Of a DNA stretch of 7,634 nucleotides, positions 1 through 7,218 are shown one piece after another; within the stretch, counting starts at the first letter, position 1; each line of letters opens with the position of its first letter. The DNA is from DASUGC01 sp035606665. Its GTDB lineage: Bacteria; Acidobacteriota; Vicinamibacteria; Vicinamibacterales; SCN-69-37. The position numbers and the translations under genes were made by a program. Under the pieces are notes generated by a model. It did not search any database. It was not told the origin of the DNA and saw only the letters and a program-made list of their open reading frames with translations. The stretch is from contig DATNEY010000048.1 of NCBI GenBank assembly GCA_035606665.1, positions 1-7,634 of the forward strand, written 5' to 3'.

Positions 1-1208
1 CGGCGCAGGTCGCGGTAGTGGAATGAATACCAATGCAGTTTGGTTTCGGCCACGCCGAGCATCGTCGCGACGATCAGGGCGAGCGCCGCGCCGCGACGAT
101 GGTAGTTCGCTGTCGTGGCAGCGATCGTCAGGCAATAGATAACGAGCCAGGCGATGGCCAGAGCGAAAACCGGATAGAACGAGTTCAGATACCACGGCAA
201 CTTCGTCGGCATCGATGTTGGTATCAGGATGGCGTTGGCTGTCCAGGCAATCAGCACGACATCCCGGACGTTCGCGTCTCGTGTAAACGCCGTTCGGATT
301 CGTTGCCAAGGCATGGGGAACAGAACCACCGCGGCGAGAGCGGCCAGCAACCAGTCGTAGTGATGTTTGGCCAGAATCTGCACGTAGTAGATCGGGCTGC
401 CCTCATGTCCTTCGAGCGCACCGCGAGTGCGCGCGATGAAGTCGTAGCCGAGCAAGACTTCGAAGAAGCGCGGTCCGTCGAGTCGCCAGCGAGCGATCGC
501 CCAGAGCATGACTGGCGCTGCGAAAAGGCAGACAGTCGCCAGCATGGCCATCGGCGACGGCGTTCGCGAGCGCGTACCGCGCCACACTCTGACGCATGCG
601 ACCATCGACAGCGGCATCAGCACCGCCATTCCGCGCAAGAGAAACGTGGCGGCGAGCAGCACCCCAAGCCACACCTGCGTCCACGGGTTCTCGTCGCCAG
701 CCCAGAGAACAATCGCCGTCAACAGCACGAATAACGTGAAGAGCGCATCGGTGTTCGCGCTGCGCGCGGCATGCACGTACAGAAATGCGAACGTCGTCGA
801 CAGAACAACGCCAGCCGTGAGACCGACGGCCGCGTTGAAACAGCGGCGACCCCAGACGATGAGGGCGAAGACCGTGAGTAAGGCCGCCGTCACCGACACC
901 AGACGAAGCGACCACAGCGTGATGCCGAACGCCTTGAAGGCCAGCGAAATCAGCCACACGTTCAGCGGCGGCTTGGAATTGTAGTAGTCGAGTTCACCGA
1001 GATAGGTCACGCCAATCCAGTGATTACTCGCCGCCATCTCCGATGCGCTGATGGCGTAGAGCGATTCGTCCCAGTCTGTGACGACCTCGCGGTCGAGACG
1101 GTAGGTGAGGTTGAAGGCGGCGAGCGCGAGCACCAGGAGCGCAAGCGGCGCGAAGTGTCGCTCGCAAGCGCGATGGAACGTCGGAACCCGTAGCTCGTCA
1201 GGCCCCAT
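1..1208 (-). CDS. GT39/ArnT-like membrane glycosyltransferase, C-terminus cut off by the window edge
   Basis: Reading the minus strand from the ATG at 1208-1206 gives 402 codons without a stop to the window edge, so the C-terminal part is missing. The protein is a hydrophobic multi-pass membrane protein with a first membrane segment near residues 19-34. It carries the landmarks of the GT39/GT83 (PMT, ArnT) superfamily: an acidic DWDE at 45-48 in the first periplasmic loop, KPPL at 79-82, RSANTDALF at 149-157, GHEGSPIYY at 267-275 and TKLPWYLNSFYP at 335-346. Family members transfer a sugar from a polyprenyl-phosphate donor to a protein or lipid on the periplasmic face; the donor and acceptor here cannot be told. 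The start is well fixed, because an in-frame TGA lies eight codons upstream and no other start lies between. No Shine-Dalgarno sequence is visible. The gene runs the same way as the AI-2E transporter gene upstream, 145 bp away. Confidence 0.9.
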   Translation of the reverse strand, partial: MGPDELRVPTFHRACERHFAPLALLVLALAAFNLTYRLDREVVTDWDESLYAISASEMAASNHWIGVTYLGELDYYNSKPPLNVWLISLAFKAFGITLWSLRLVSVTAALLTVFALIVWGRRCFNAAVGLTAGVVLSTTFAFLYVHAARSANTDALFTLFVLLTAIVLWAGDENPWTQVWLGVLLAATFLLRGMAVLMPLSMVACVRVWRGTRSRTPSPMAMLATVCLFAAPVMLWAIARWRLDGPRFFEVLLGYDFIARTRGALEGHEGSPIYYVQILAKHHYDWLLAALAAVVLFPMPWQRIRTAFTRDANVRDVVLIAWTANAILIPTSMPTKLPWYLNSFYPVFALAIAWLVIYCLTIAATTANYHRRGAALALIVATMLGVAETKLHWYSFHYRDLR

Positions 1209-1220
1209 GGGAGGGGCCGG

Positions 1221-1250
1221 ATTATGTGTTCAATTGCAATCAAACGTCTA
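1221..1250 (-). promoter_or_regulatory. Possible sigma70-type promoter of the glycosyltransferase gene, near-leaderless
   Basis: On the minus strand a TAGACG (1245-1250) is followed after 18 bp by CATAAT (1221-1226), a fair match to -35 and -10 boxes. The -10 box ends only 12 nt before the ATG at 1208, so a transcript starting about 7 nt further on would have a leader of roughly 5 nt. That agrees with the absence of a Shine-Dalgarno sequence. The surrounding stretch is clearly richer in A+T than the flanking genes. This is a by-eye match only and could be chance. Confidence 0.25.
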
Positions 1251-1299
1251 CGATTATCACGAATTGTACCGGCTGATGAGGTAGCGAGGATCTGCGGTC

Positions 1300-1313
1300 C
1301 CGCTTATAAGCGG
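1300..1313. repeat. Perfect 14-bp palindrome CCGCTTATAAGCGG
   Basis: CCGCTTATAAGCGG is its own reverse complement. It lies in the 145-bp gap between the AI-2E transporter stop and the glycosyltransferase start, about 90 bp upstream of the latter and about 40 bp past the former. It could be an operator for a dimeric regulator or a small hairpin (5-bp stem, TATA loop) after the transporter gene. No T-run follows on the minus strand, so it is not a standard intrinsic terminator. Confidence 0.4.
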
Positions 1314-1353
1314 CTATAAATAAATGACTTACTTCGGTAGCCTCCCGCCGTTT

Positions 1354-2460
1354 TCAACCGCCTGCCGCTCGAACGTCGCTCTCCGCGGGAGACGGAGGGT
1401 GGCCGCCGAGCCAGGCGCCGAGCAGCGTGTAGCTCACGGCAAGGACAACTGGACCGATGAAGATGCCGATCAGGCCAAACGCGAGCAGCCCGCCGATCAC
1501 ACCGGCGAACATCAGCAGCATCGGCAAATTCGCGCCCTTGGTCATCAGGATCGGGCGCAGGACGTTGTCGAGGGTGACGACCACCAGCGTCCAGAGCAGC
1601 AGACCGGTCGCCGATCCGACCGCGCCGTGCCAGTAGAGCCAGGCGACGGCCGGTGCGAGCACCGGCATCGGGCCGACCTGCGCGATGCACAGGACAAAGG
1701 CGACGGCCGTGAGCAGGGCCGCGAACGGTACGCCTGCTGCCGCCAGGCCAATCCCGCCCAGCGTCGCCTGCACGATCGCGGTGACGACCACTCCCAGCGC
1801 GACGCTGCGGATCGCCTGCGCGGCGAGCCGTACGACACGGTCGCCCGGTTCTCCCGCCAGGCGCCGGCCGAAGCGCAGCAGTCCTTCCGCGGCGCGCTCG
1901 CCATTCGCGTACATGACCGCGGCAAGGGCGAGCGTGAGCAGGAACTGCACGAGCAGCAGGCCCACGCCTCGCATCGTGCCCGCCATCCACAGGATGGCTG
2001 CCGCGGCGTACGGCGTCGCCGCCGACGCGACGTCGGCCGGCCGGCTGGCGGCGATCTTCTGCCATGCCTCCACGGCCTGGGTCCCGACGAGAGGCAGCGA
2101 GCCCAGCCACGCAGGCGGTGGCGGCAGCGTGAACGACCGCAACGTCGAGGCCCATTCGACGATCACATTGGTGTTGGCGACAATCGTGCCGATGGCGAGC
2201 GATAACGGCAGAACCAGCAGGAGCAGCAGCGCCCCGATCATGGCGGCAACAGCCAGCGTGCGCCTGCCCCACAACCACGCCTGCAGCCGGCTCATCACGG
2301 GCCAGGTCGCCACCACGATCATCAGGGCCCAGACGATCGCGGCGAGGAACGGCCGCAGAATCCAGATGGTCAGCGCAATCAGCGTGACGATGATCAGCAC
2401 GCCCAGCGTGGCGCCGGGGAGGTCGGTCTGAGGCGGTGGCGTGGCCAATGTGTCTGTCAT
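1354..2460 (-). CDS. AI-2E/YdiK family (UPF0118) transporter
   Basis: The 368-residue membrane protein matches the length of E. coli YdiK-type members of the AI-2E transporter family. It has an early pair of membrane segments (about 19-33 and 36-52), a third at 69-92, a soluble region to about 160, then a C-terminal membrane block. Family marks are the stretch around residues 215-238 (QAIRSVALGVVV onward), DNVLRPILM at 298-306 and IGIFIGPVVLA at 331-341. Known members export varied small solutes or, in one case, quorum-signal AI-2, and some are Na+/H+ antiporters; the substrate here is unknown. I chose the ATG at 2460 (MTDTLATPP). The reading frame stays open to a GTG at 2544, but that would add 28 residues unlike the family and run into the divergent gene's start. 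No clear Shine-Dalgarno sequence is seen. Confidence 0.9.
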   Translation of the reverse strand: MTDTLATPPPQTDLPGATLGVLIIVTLIALTIWILRPFLAAIVWALMIVVATWPVMSRLQAWLWGRRTLAVAAMIGALLLLLVLPLSLAIGTIVANTNVIVEWASTLRSFTLPPPPAWLGSLPLVGTQAVEAWQKIAASRPADVASAATPYAAAAILWMAGTMRGVGLLLVQFLLTLALAAVMYANGERAAEGLLRFGRRLAGEPGDRVVRLAAQAIRSVALGVVVTAIVQATLGGIGLAAAGVPFAALLTAVAFVLCIAQVGPMPVLAPAVAWLYWHGAVGSATGLLLWTLVVVTLDNVLRPILMTKGANLPMLLMFAGVIGGLLAFGLIGIFIGPVVLAVSYTLLGAWLGGHPPSPAESDVRAAGG

Positions 2461-2534
2461 GGTGACGGTTGCGGCGCCGGCTTGCAAGACCTCAGGTTGC
2501 GCTCGCCGGATCTTCGCGTCATCCTGTCGCGACC
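2461..2534. promoter_or_regulatory. 74-bp divergent intergenic region
   Basis: This gap separates the start codons of the minus-strand AI-2E transporter (2460) and the plus-strand asparagine-synthase-like gene (2535). Promoters for both genes would have to fit here or reach into the opposite coding sequence. I see no convincing -35/-10 pair and no Shine-Dalgarno sequence for either gene. The open frame of the synthase continues upstream to a TTG at 2469, which would leave almost no room for promoters. Confidence 0.35.
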
Positions 2535-4076
2535 ATGTCGCCACGCTTCGTCGACGATGTTTCCGTGGCGAAATCCGGGACCGACATCGACCGTTTCGTG
2601 GCGGTCACGCGCAACGGTGCAGGGTATGACGTGCTCGGCGAGCCGGCGGCGCGCGTGGCTCATCCCTGGCCACGGACGCCGGAGCAGTCGGACGTCTTCG
2701 CCGAATGGTCGTGGCATGGGGACACGCTCACGGTTCGCAACGATGCGTGGGGATTCCAACCGCTGTTCTACGCCGCGACGAGCGATCGCATTGTGGTCTC
2801 GACCTGGCTGCCGCGTCTGCTTCAGCTGGGCGTGCCGGCGGCGCTCGACGACCGCGCGATGGCGGTGTTCCTCCGTCTGAGTTATTTCCTCGGAACCGAT
2901 ACACCGTTCAAGGCGATTCGCTCGTTGCCGCGGCACGGACTGCTGACGTGGCGCGCCGGCGTGCTCAACGTGTCGAGCGCGGTCACGCCGCCGACCGCGC
3001 AGCCGCTCTCGGCGCAGAGCGCGATCGACGGCTACGTGACGCTGTTTCGTCAGGCATTTCGCCGCCGGCTTCCCGCGGAAAATCAGAGCGCGATCGTGCC
3101 CTTGAGCGGCGGACGCGACTCGCGTCTCCTCCTGTTCCAGCTCCTCGAAGAAGGGTGCCGGCCGGCCGAGACGGTGACGATTCACCACTACCCGCCAAAG
3201 GCGAACGAGGACGCGCGCGTCGCGCTGACCGTGGCAGAGCGAGTCGGCGTGGCCAGCGTCGTTCTGCCGCTCGCCCGGCGTCGCGTCGAGGCCGAGCGAC
3301 GCAAGAACGTGATGACCAGCTTCTGTGCTGATCGTCACGTGCAGATGCTGCCGCTCGTCGACTACCTGCCCGGGCGCGCCGATCTCATCTACGACGGGCT
3401 GGGCGGCGATGTTCTCGCCGGGGCAAGGCTCGAACGCTCGGCGCCAGCGTTGGCGTTGCTCGCCAGCGGACGCTGCCGCGAGCTTGCGCGAATGCTGCTG
3501 ACCGAGCACAGCGATGAGACGGCGTTGCAGGCCATGCTGAGGCCCGACGCGCGCCGCCGGTTCGCCTTCGACATCGCCGAGGCGTGCGTCACCGATGAAC
3601 TGGCGCGGTATCTCGAGTGGCCGAATCCTCTTGGCGCGTATCGCTTCGCCAATCGCACGGCGCGGTCGGTCGCGTTGCTGCCGTTCGGCCTGCTGGCGCG
3701 CGCGTGTCGCGTCGTCACGCCTTTCATCGATCGCGATCTCGCCGCCTTTCTCATGACGCTCCCACTCTCGGCGCTGGCCAATGGTCGCTTGCGCGACGAT
3801 GCGATCGCCCGGGCGTTTCCGCAGTACGCGGACCTTCCATACGAGAACGCGCAGGCGGCGTGCGGCGCCGCGCCCGGGTACTACCGGCGCTTCTCCTGGG
3901 CGCTGGCACGCGAGGCGCTTCGCCGCCGGAACGCACCGCTGGTGCGGCGACCGTTTCTGGCGTCACGTCTGGCGCGTTCGGTCGCGACCGGCCGCGCCTC
4001 GTGGTTGGAAGGGCGGCGCGCTATCTTCCTGATGCAGCTCGAAGACGTTTTGGCCGGGGACGTACCCGCGCTCTGA
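2535..4076 (+). CDS. Asparagine-synthase-like protein without a glutaminase cysteine
   Basis: This 513-residue protein contains an Asn_synthase (adenylate-forming amidotransferase) domain. The ATP-binding PP-loop is SGGRDS at 191-196, a second nucleotide-site motif DGLGGD lies at 287-292, and the helix motif PFIDRDL at 396-402 matches the PFLDRDL signature of the family. The N-terminal part resembles only the later half of a class II glutaminase domain (NDAWGFQPLFYA at 69-80, followed by a strand ending VVST). The beginning is missing, and with it the catalytic Cys2. The PP-loop sits about 40 residues earlier than in AsnB-type enzymes. Such proteins cannot hydrolyse glutamine themselves. By analogy with beta-lactam synthetase and lasso-peptide cyclase they may join an amide using an amine other than glutamine-derived ammonia, or use free ammonia. 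No lasso peptide genes are nearby. The start could instead be TTG 2469, adding 22 residues that also supply no catalytic Cys. Confidence 0.85.
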   Translation: MSPRFVDDVSVAKSGTDIDRFVAVTRNGAGYDVLGEPAARVAHPWPRTPEQSDVFAEWSWHGDTLTVRNDAWGFQPLFYAATSDRIVVSTWLPRLLQLGVPAALDDRAMAVFLRLSYFLGTDTPFKAIRSLPRHGLLTWRAGVLNVSSAVTPPTAQPLSAQSAIDGYVTLFRQAFRRRLPAENQSAIVPLSGGRDSRLLLFQLLEEGCRPAETVTIHHYPPKANEDARVALTVAERVGVASVVLPLARRRVEAERRKNVMTSFCADRHVQMLPLVDYLPGRADLIYDGLGGDVLAGARLERSAPALALLASGRCRELARMLLTEHSDETALQAMLRPDARRRFAFDIAEACVTDELARYLEWPNPLGAYRFANRTARSVALLPFGLLARACRVVTPFIDRDLAAFLMTLPLSALANGRLRDDAIARAFPQYADLPYENAQAACGAAPGYYRRFSWALAREALRRRNAPLVRRPFLASRLARSVATGRASWLEGRRAIFLMQLEDVLAGDVPAL

Positions 4077-4146
4077 ACCTTCACGCGCCGGACGATCGTG
4101 TCACTGGCGGGCTTGTTACCGGTTCGGTGTGTTCAGCCTCGATCGA
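4077..4146. other. Short convergent intergenic gap without a visible terminator
   Basis: These 70 bp separate the stop of the asparagine-synthase-like gene from the stop of the facing RcnB-like gene. Convergent pairs often share a bidirectional hairpin terminator, but I see no GC-rich stem followed by a T-run on either strand. The only symmetry is an 8-bp ACGATCGT palindrome at 4092-4099, too short to call. Confidence 0.5.
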
Positions 4147-4563
4147 TCAATACAGGACCGCGACGTCGATGATCGTTCCGCGGGTGTTGTAGATCACGGC
4201 ATGCGCATCCACCACGCCTCGCCGGTAGCCTGCGGGGAGCGGCGTACACTCCCGTTCCAGGCTTGCGGGAAACGGCTCCATCTTCTTCTGCCATCCTGGC
4301 GGGAGTTGTCCGGTCCGCTGGTACTTTTTCCGGAGGCCCGGCGGGAGGTTGCGATACTGGGGCAGGTAGTGGCGGCGGATGATCTCGACGTCATGCCTGG
4401 TCCAGACCACTCGCACGACCGTTGCCGAGACCTCCGCATCATCGTCGCGTGCGGAGGCGTGTTTCGCGTCTTTGGACTTCTTCGGCCCGTGCTTCGGATC
4501 AGCGATCACGGTCGCGCTGCCTAGAACAACACCGACCATCGCGGCTGCAAGGAGTCTCATCAT
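4147..4563 (-). CDS. Small secreted RcnB-like protein with LPPG motifs
   Basis: The 138-residue product starts with a signal peptide: MMRLL, a hydrophobic core to about residue 18, and a VIA|D cleavage site after Ala21. A Lys/His-rich stretch (22-38) and an acidic DDDAE follow. The mature part repeats LPPG at 73-76 and 87-90 (NLPPGLRKKY, QLPPGWQKK) and ends with LPAGYRRG and a GTIIDVAVLY tail. This pattern of Pro-Gly turns and a final G-x-I-x-DV strand resembles the RcnB/CigR group of small periplasmic proteins; RcnB itself modulates nickel/cobalt efflux, but no metal transporter gene lies here. There is one cysteine (106). GAGGA at 4568-4572 is a good ribosome binding site, 4 nt from the first ATG and 7 nt from the second (4560), so translation may start at the second Met. 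The family assignment is tentative. Confidence 0.75.
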   Translation of the reverse strand: MMRLLAAAMVGVVLGSATVIADPKHGPKKSKDAKHASARDDDAEVSATVVRVVWTRHDVEIIRRHYLPQYRNLPPGLRKKYQRTGQLPPGWQKKMEPFPASLERECTPLPAGYRRGVVDAHAVIYNTRGTIIDVAVLY

Positions 4564-4567
4564 CGTG

Positions 4568-4572
4568 TCCTC
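4568..4572 (-). promoter_or_regulatory. Ribosome binding site of the RcnB-like gene
   Basis: The minus strand reads GAGGA here. The spacing is 4 nt to the ATG at 4563 and 7 nt to the adjacent ATG at 4560; the latter spacing is closer to the usual optimum. Confidence 0.7.
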
Positions 4573-4602
4573 ATAAGAGTGCGTTTCAAAATTACTCGTA
4601 GC

Positions 4603-4620
4603 GCAGCCCTTCAGGGCTGC
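4603..4620. repeat. Inner hairpin 1 of the palindromic element
   Basis: GCAGCCCT (4603-4610) and AGGGCTGC (4613-4620) are perfect reverse complements around a central TC, giving an 8-bp GC-rich stem minus the bases needed for the loop. Confidence 0.8.
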
Positions 4621-4633
4621 CCGCGCGGCGGTT

Positions 4634-4651
4634 GCAGGCCTAAAGGCCTGC
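4634..4651. repeat. Inner hairpin 2 of the palindromic element
   Basis: GCAGGCCT (4634-4641) and AGGCCTGC (4644-4651) are perfect reverse complements around a central AA. The arms differ from hairpin 1 by only a few bases, so the two hairpins look like variant copies of one unit. Confidence 0.8.
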
Positions 4652-4690
4652 GCTACATGAGCCCGCGCGCAATTTTGAAACGGATTCTAA

Positions 4691-4803
4691 GGAGCCTGCG
4701 TGTCGTTCTCGGCAGCAACGACGATGCCACGCTGAAAGGCGTCATGTCCGCATATCTGCGTGCCTCCGGTGACGGAATTGAGTCAGATACGCGGTTTTTG
4801 TGA
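4691..4803. other. Intergenic stretch after the ADOP gene, nothing recognised
   Basis: These 113 bp lie between the palindromic element and the TAG stop of the ADOP permease at 4804-4806. I see no intrinsic terminator for the permease and no credible gene. A 74-codon plus-strand frame (4579-4803) crosses both this stretch and the repeat, and is best explained by the repeat. Confidence 0.5.
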
Positions 4804-7218
4804 CTAGCCTCTCAAGACTTGCGCTGGCTCCACCCGCAGGACGCGCAGCGCCGGCAGGCACGCAGCGGCAATCCCGACGACCGCAATCAATCCGGCGGCC
4901 ATGCCAGTTGCCAGGGCGTCGACGGTGCCGATGTGCTCCATCGATCTGCGGAGAACCACGCACAGCGCCGCACCGCCAGCGAGGCCGGCGCCCGTACCGA
5001 GTGCGAGATCACGCGCGGCCTCCGACAGCACCAGCCTCAGGATGTCGCGCGGCTCCGATCCCAGCGCGAGGCGCACCGCAAACTCCCTGGTGCGATCGAT
5101 GACGCCACGATAGGTGACACCGGAGATGCCGACGGCGGCGAGGACGAGCCCGAGCATCGCGATGATGCCGAGGACCATCGTGCGGAAACGCTCAGGGGCC
5201 GTTGATTCAGTCACGAACGTTTCCAACGGCTGCACGCGACGCAGCGGCAGGGTGCCGTCGATCTCCTTGACCACTGCCCTGACCGCCGGCGCGATCGACG
5301 CCGGGTCGACCGCGGTGCGGATGACGAAGGCGATGGGCACATTGGAGTTGTTGTTCTGGGCCCACGGCAGATACAACGTCGGCTCGGACGCCTCGGTCAC
5401 GCTCACATCGAACACATCGTCGACGACACCGACAACGGTGACCGGTGGCGGGTTCGGTGAGTTCCGGATCAGGATCTGGCCGATCGGATCGCCGGCGGGC
5501 AACAGGCGCTCCGCGAACAGCCGGCTGACGACCGCCACTTGCGGCTGATCCGCCACATCGCTGTCGACGAAGGTGCGCCCGCGCACGACCTTGATCTGCA
5601 TGGTCTTGAAATAGTCGGTGCTGACGCGCCGGAACTGCACCGTGTGCGGTTGGCGATCCGGTGTCGGCCGGTCTTTGACGTTCAGCAGCGTTTGATACGA
5701 GAACCCGGGGACGAACACGTTCTGCGTCGTGCTCGCCGTGATCACGCCGGGCAGCGCACGGATCCGGGCGAGCATCCTCTCGACCACGGCCGCTCGCGAT
5801 GCCGGCGCCTTGTATGCGGCATCGGGCAGCCGGATCTGTGCCGTCAACACGCCCGCTGATTGATAGCCGGGGCCGCGCTGCGACAGGTCGCGCAGACCCT
5901 GCACGACGACGGCACCCGCCATCAGCAGGGCGACGCACAATGCCACCTCGATCACGACCAGCGTGCGCTGCAGCCGGACGGCCTGCGGCGAACCGGTCGC
6001 CCGGCCGACGCCCGCGGCGATCGCCCCGGACAGGTGGCCGCGCATCGCGCGCGTCGCCGGGAGGGCCGACGCGCCGATTGCCGTCAGCATCGCGACGACG
6101 ACGCTGAACAGTTGCACGCGCCAGTCGATTTCGACGGGCCCGAGAACTCTCGCAATGGTTGGATTGATCGCCAGGAGTGCGGGGACGGTCGCCGACGCGA
6201 GCAGCAGACCGGGGATCAGGCCGGCAACACAGATCACCAGCAGTTCGGCCACGTGCATGCGCACCACGTCAGCGGTGGCGGCGCCGAGCGCGAGGCGAAG
6301 GGCGAGCTCGCCGGACCGCGCAATCGCCTGCGCCGTGGTCAGGTTGGCGATGTTCACGCACGCGATCAAGAGCACGAGCGCCGTTGCCGCCAGGAGCATC
6401 AGCAACGGCGCACGCATCGATCCGTACTGCCACTCGCGTGCGAGCTCGACGCCGAGTAACCAGCCGGTATGGGTGCGCGGATACTCCTGCGCGAGCTGCC
6501 GGTTGATCGAGGCCAGTTCCTCCCGAACGTGCGCGACGGTTGCGCCGGGAGCGAGCTCGGCGACCGCCTGGACCGACAGCGGCGGCGCACGCGGCTGCGG
6601 CTCCGGGTTCGCATAGAGCGGCGTCAGGATCTGCGCGTCCATGAACGGCACCGCGAAGGTCGGAGCGAGGATGCCGATGATCGTGTGCGGCTGTCCGTCG
6701 ATCACGAGCGTTGAGCCGAGGGCACTGCCGCCGCCCAGCGTGTCGCGCCAGAAACGATCGCTGATCACCGCAACGAAGTGCCCGGGCTGGCCTTCGCTCT
6801 CAGAAAACGTCCGCCCGTGGGCGATCGGGGCCCCCATCATCGCGAGCAAGCCAGCCGTCACCGTCGCCGTCTGCGCCACAGCGGGCTCCTGATTCAGGGT
6901 AATCACGCGCTCCGACAGCAGGTAGCCCTCGAGCCGGGAGAGCGTGCGGACTCGTTCTCGAAGGCGCGGCACTTCCATCTGCTGCAACGGGTTTCGCTGC
7001 AACGCGCCGGTCGTCCCCGGTGGCTGACTGAACAGATGGACGACCTCGCCGGCGGTCGCAAACGGCATCGGCCGCAGCATCGTCGCGTTGACGACCGCAA
7101 ACATCGCGGCGTTGGCGCCGAGCACCAGCGTCAGGGTGCCGGCGCAGGCGAGGAAGTACGCCTTGCGCTGGAGTAATGAACGCCAGGCGTGGCGCAGTTC
7201 GCGCGCGAATGTCAGCAT
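4804..7218 (-). CDS. ADOP-type MacB/FtsX family ABC transporter permease
   Basis: This 804-residue membrane protein has the duplicated plan of acidobacterial orphan permeases. It shows an N-terminal anchor helix (about 21-43), a first MacB-type periplasmic domain (about 45-250), an FtsX-like core with helices near 272-293, 325-346 and 369-389, a second anchor (about 418-440), a second periplasmic domain (443-658) and a second FtsX core (679-700, 733-756, 768-791). Both halves contain the coupling segment after the first core helix: SGELALRLALGA at 302-313 and REFAVRLALGSEPRD at 711-725. The C-terminus VEPAQVLRG matches the family ending. Such permeases pair with a MacB-like ATPase and probably act in efflux or envelope mechanotransmission; no ATPase gene is in the window. 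I chose the ATG at 7218 (MLTFARELRHAW), typical for the family. A GTG at 7254 in the same frame would add 12 residues. Confidence 0.92.
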   Translation of the reverse strand: MLTFARELRHAWRSLLQRKAYFLACAGTLTLVLGANAAMFAVVNATMLRPMPFATAGEVVHLFSQPPGTTGALQRNPLQQMEVPRLRERVRTLSRLEGYLLSERVITLNQEPAVAQTATVTAGLLAMMGAPIAHGRTFSESEGQPGHFVAVISDRFWRDTLGGGSALGSTLVIDGQPHTIIGILAPTFAVPFMDAQILTPLYANPEPQPRAPPLSVQAVAELAPGATVAHVREELASINRQLAQEYPRTHTGWLLGVELAREWQYGSMRAPLLMLLAATALVLLIACVNIANLTTAQAIARSGELALRLALGAATADVVRMHVAELLVICVAGLIPGLLLASATVPALLAINPTIARVLGPVEIDWRVQLFSVVVAMLTAIGASALPATRAMRGHLSGAIAAGVGRATGSPQAVRLQRTLVVIEVALCVALLMAGAVVVQGLRDLSQRGPGYQSAGVLTAQIRLPDAAYKAPASRAAVVERMLARIRALPGVITASTTQNVFVPGFSYQTLLNVKDRPTPDRQPHTVQFRRVSTDYFKTMQIKVVRGRTFVDSDVADQPQVAVVSRLFAERLLPAGDPIGQILIRNSPNPPPVTVVGVVDDVFDVSVTEASEPTLYLPWAQNNNSNVPIAFVIRTAVDPASIAPAVRAVVKEIDGTLPLRRVQPLETFVTESTAPERFRTMVLGIIAMLGLVLAAVGISGVTYRGVIDRTREFAVRLALGSEPRDILRLVLSEAARDLALGTGAGLAGGAALCVVLRRSMEHIGTVDALATGMAAGLIAVVGIAAACLPALRVLRVEPAQVLRG

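Larger units (their letters stand above)
4574..4690. repeat. Compound palindromic element with terminal inverted repeats (MITE/REP-like)
   Basis: The 117-bp element has outer inverted repeats of 20 bp (4574-4593 and 4671-4690) matching at 17 positions, including a perfect 12-bp CGTTTCAAAATT / AATTTTGAAACG (4582-4593 and 4671-4682). Inside it a second inverted pair, GTAGCGCAG (4598-4606) and CTGCGCTAC (4648-4656), encloses two hairpins. A 9-bp direct repeat GCCCGCGCG occurs at 4619-4627 and 4661-4669. No protein of its own is plausible, so it would be non-autonomous or a structural repeat. It sits between the ADOP permease stop and the start of the RcnB-like gene, both on the minus strand, so read-through RNA would fold strongly here. 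It reaches to within 2 bp of the RcnB-like gene's ribosome binding site. Confidence 0.75.

Noticed and set aside
33..984. Open frames at 33-734 plus, 403-957 minus and 508-984 plus
   Set aside because: They lie inside the partial glycosyltransferase frame, whose translation has clear GT39-type motifs and membrane segments; the others are shadows.
1304..2278. Long open frames overlapping the AI-2E transporter on both strands (1304-2278 minus, 1324-2205 plus, 1685-2431 plus)
   Set aside because: Arg/Ala/Gly-rich compositions typical of shadow frames; the transporter frame has the conserved family motifs and membrane pattern.
2457..3509. 350-codon open frame on the minus strand opposite the asparagine-synthase-like gene
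   Set aside because: Its product is rich in Arg/His and low in hydrophobic order, with no family features. The plus-strand frame carries recognisable catalytic motifs, so this is a high-GC shadow.
2535..4076. Lasso-peptide biosynthesis locus
   Set aside because: The Cys-less asparagine-synthase-like protein recalls lasso cyclases, but no precursor peptide, PqqD-like leader-binding protein or transglutaminase-like protease gene is present next to it.
4603..4651. CRISPR-like or tandem repeat array
   Set aside because: The two similar hairpin units are not evenly spaced direct repeats with unique spacers; they are palindromes within one inverted-repeat element.
4579..4803. 74-codon plus-strand frame beginning inside the palindromic element
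   Set aside because: Its first 35 codons are the repeat itself, it has no ribosome binding site, and the rest shows no family features. It is most likely spurious.
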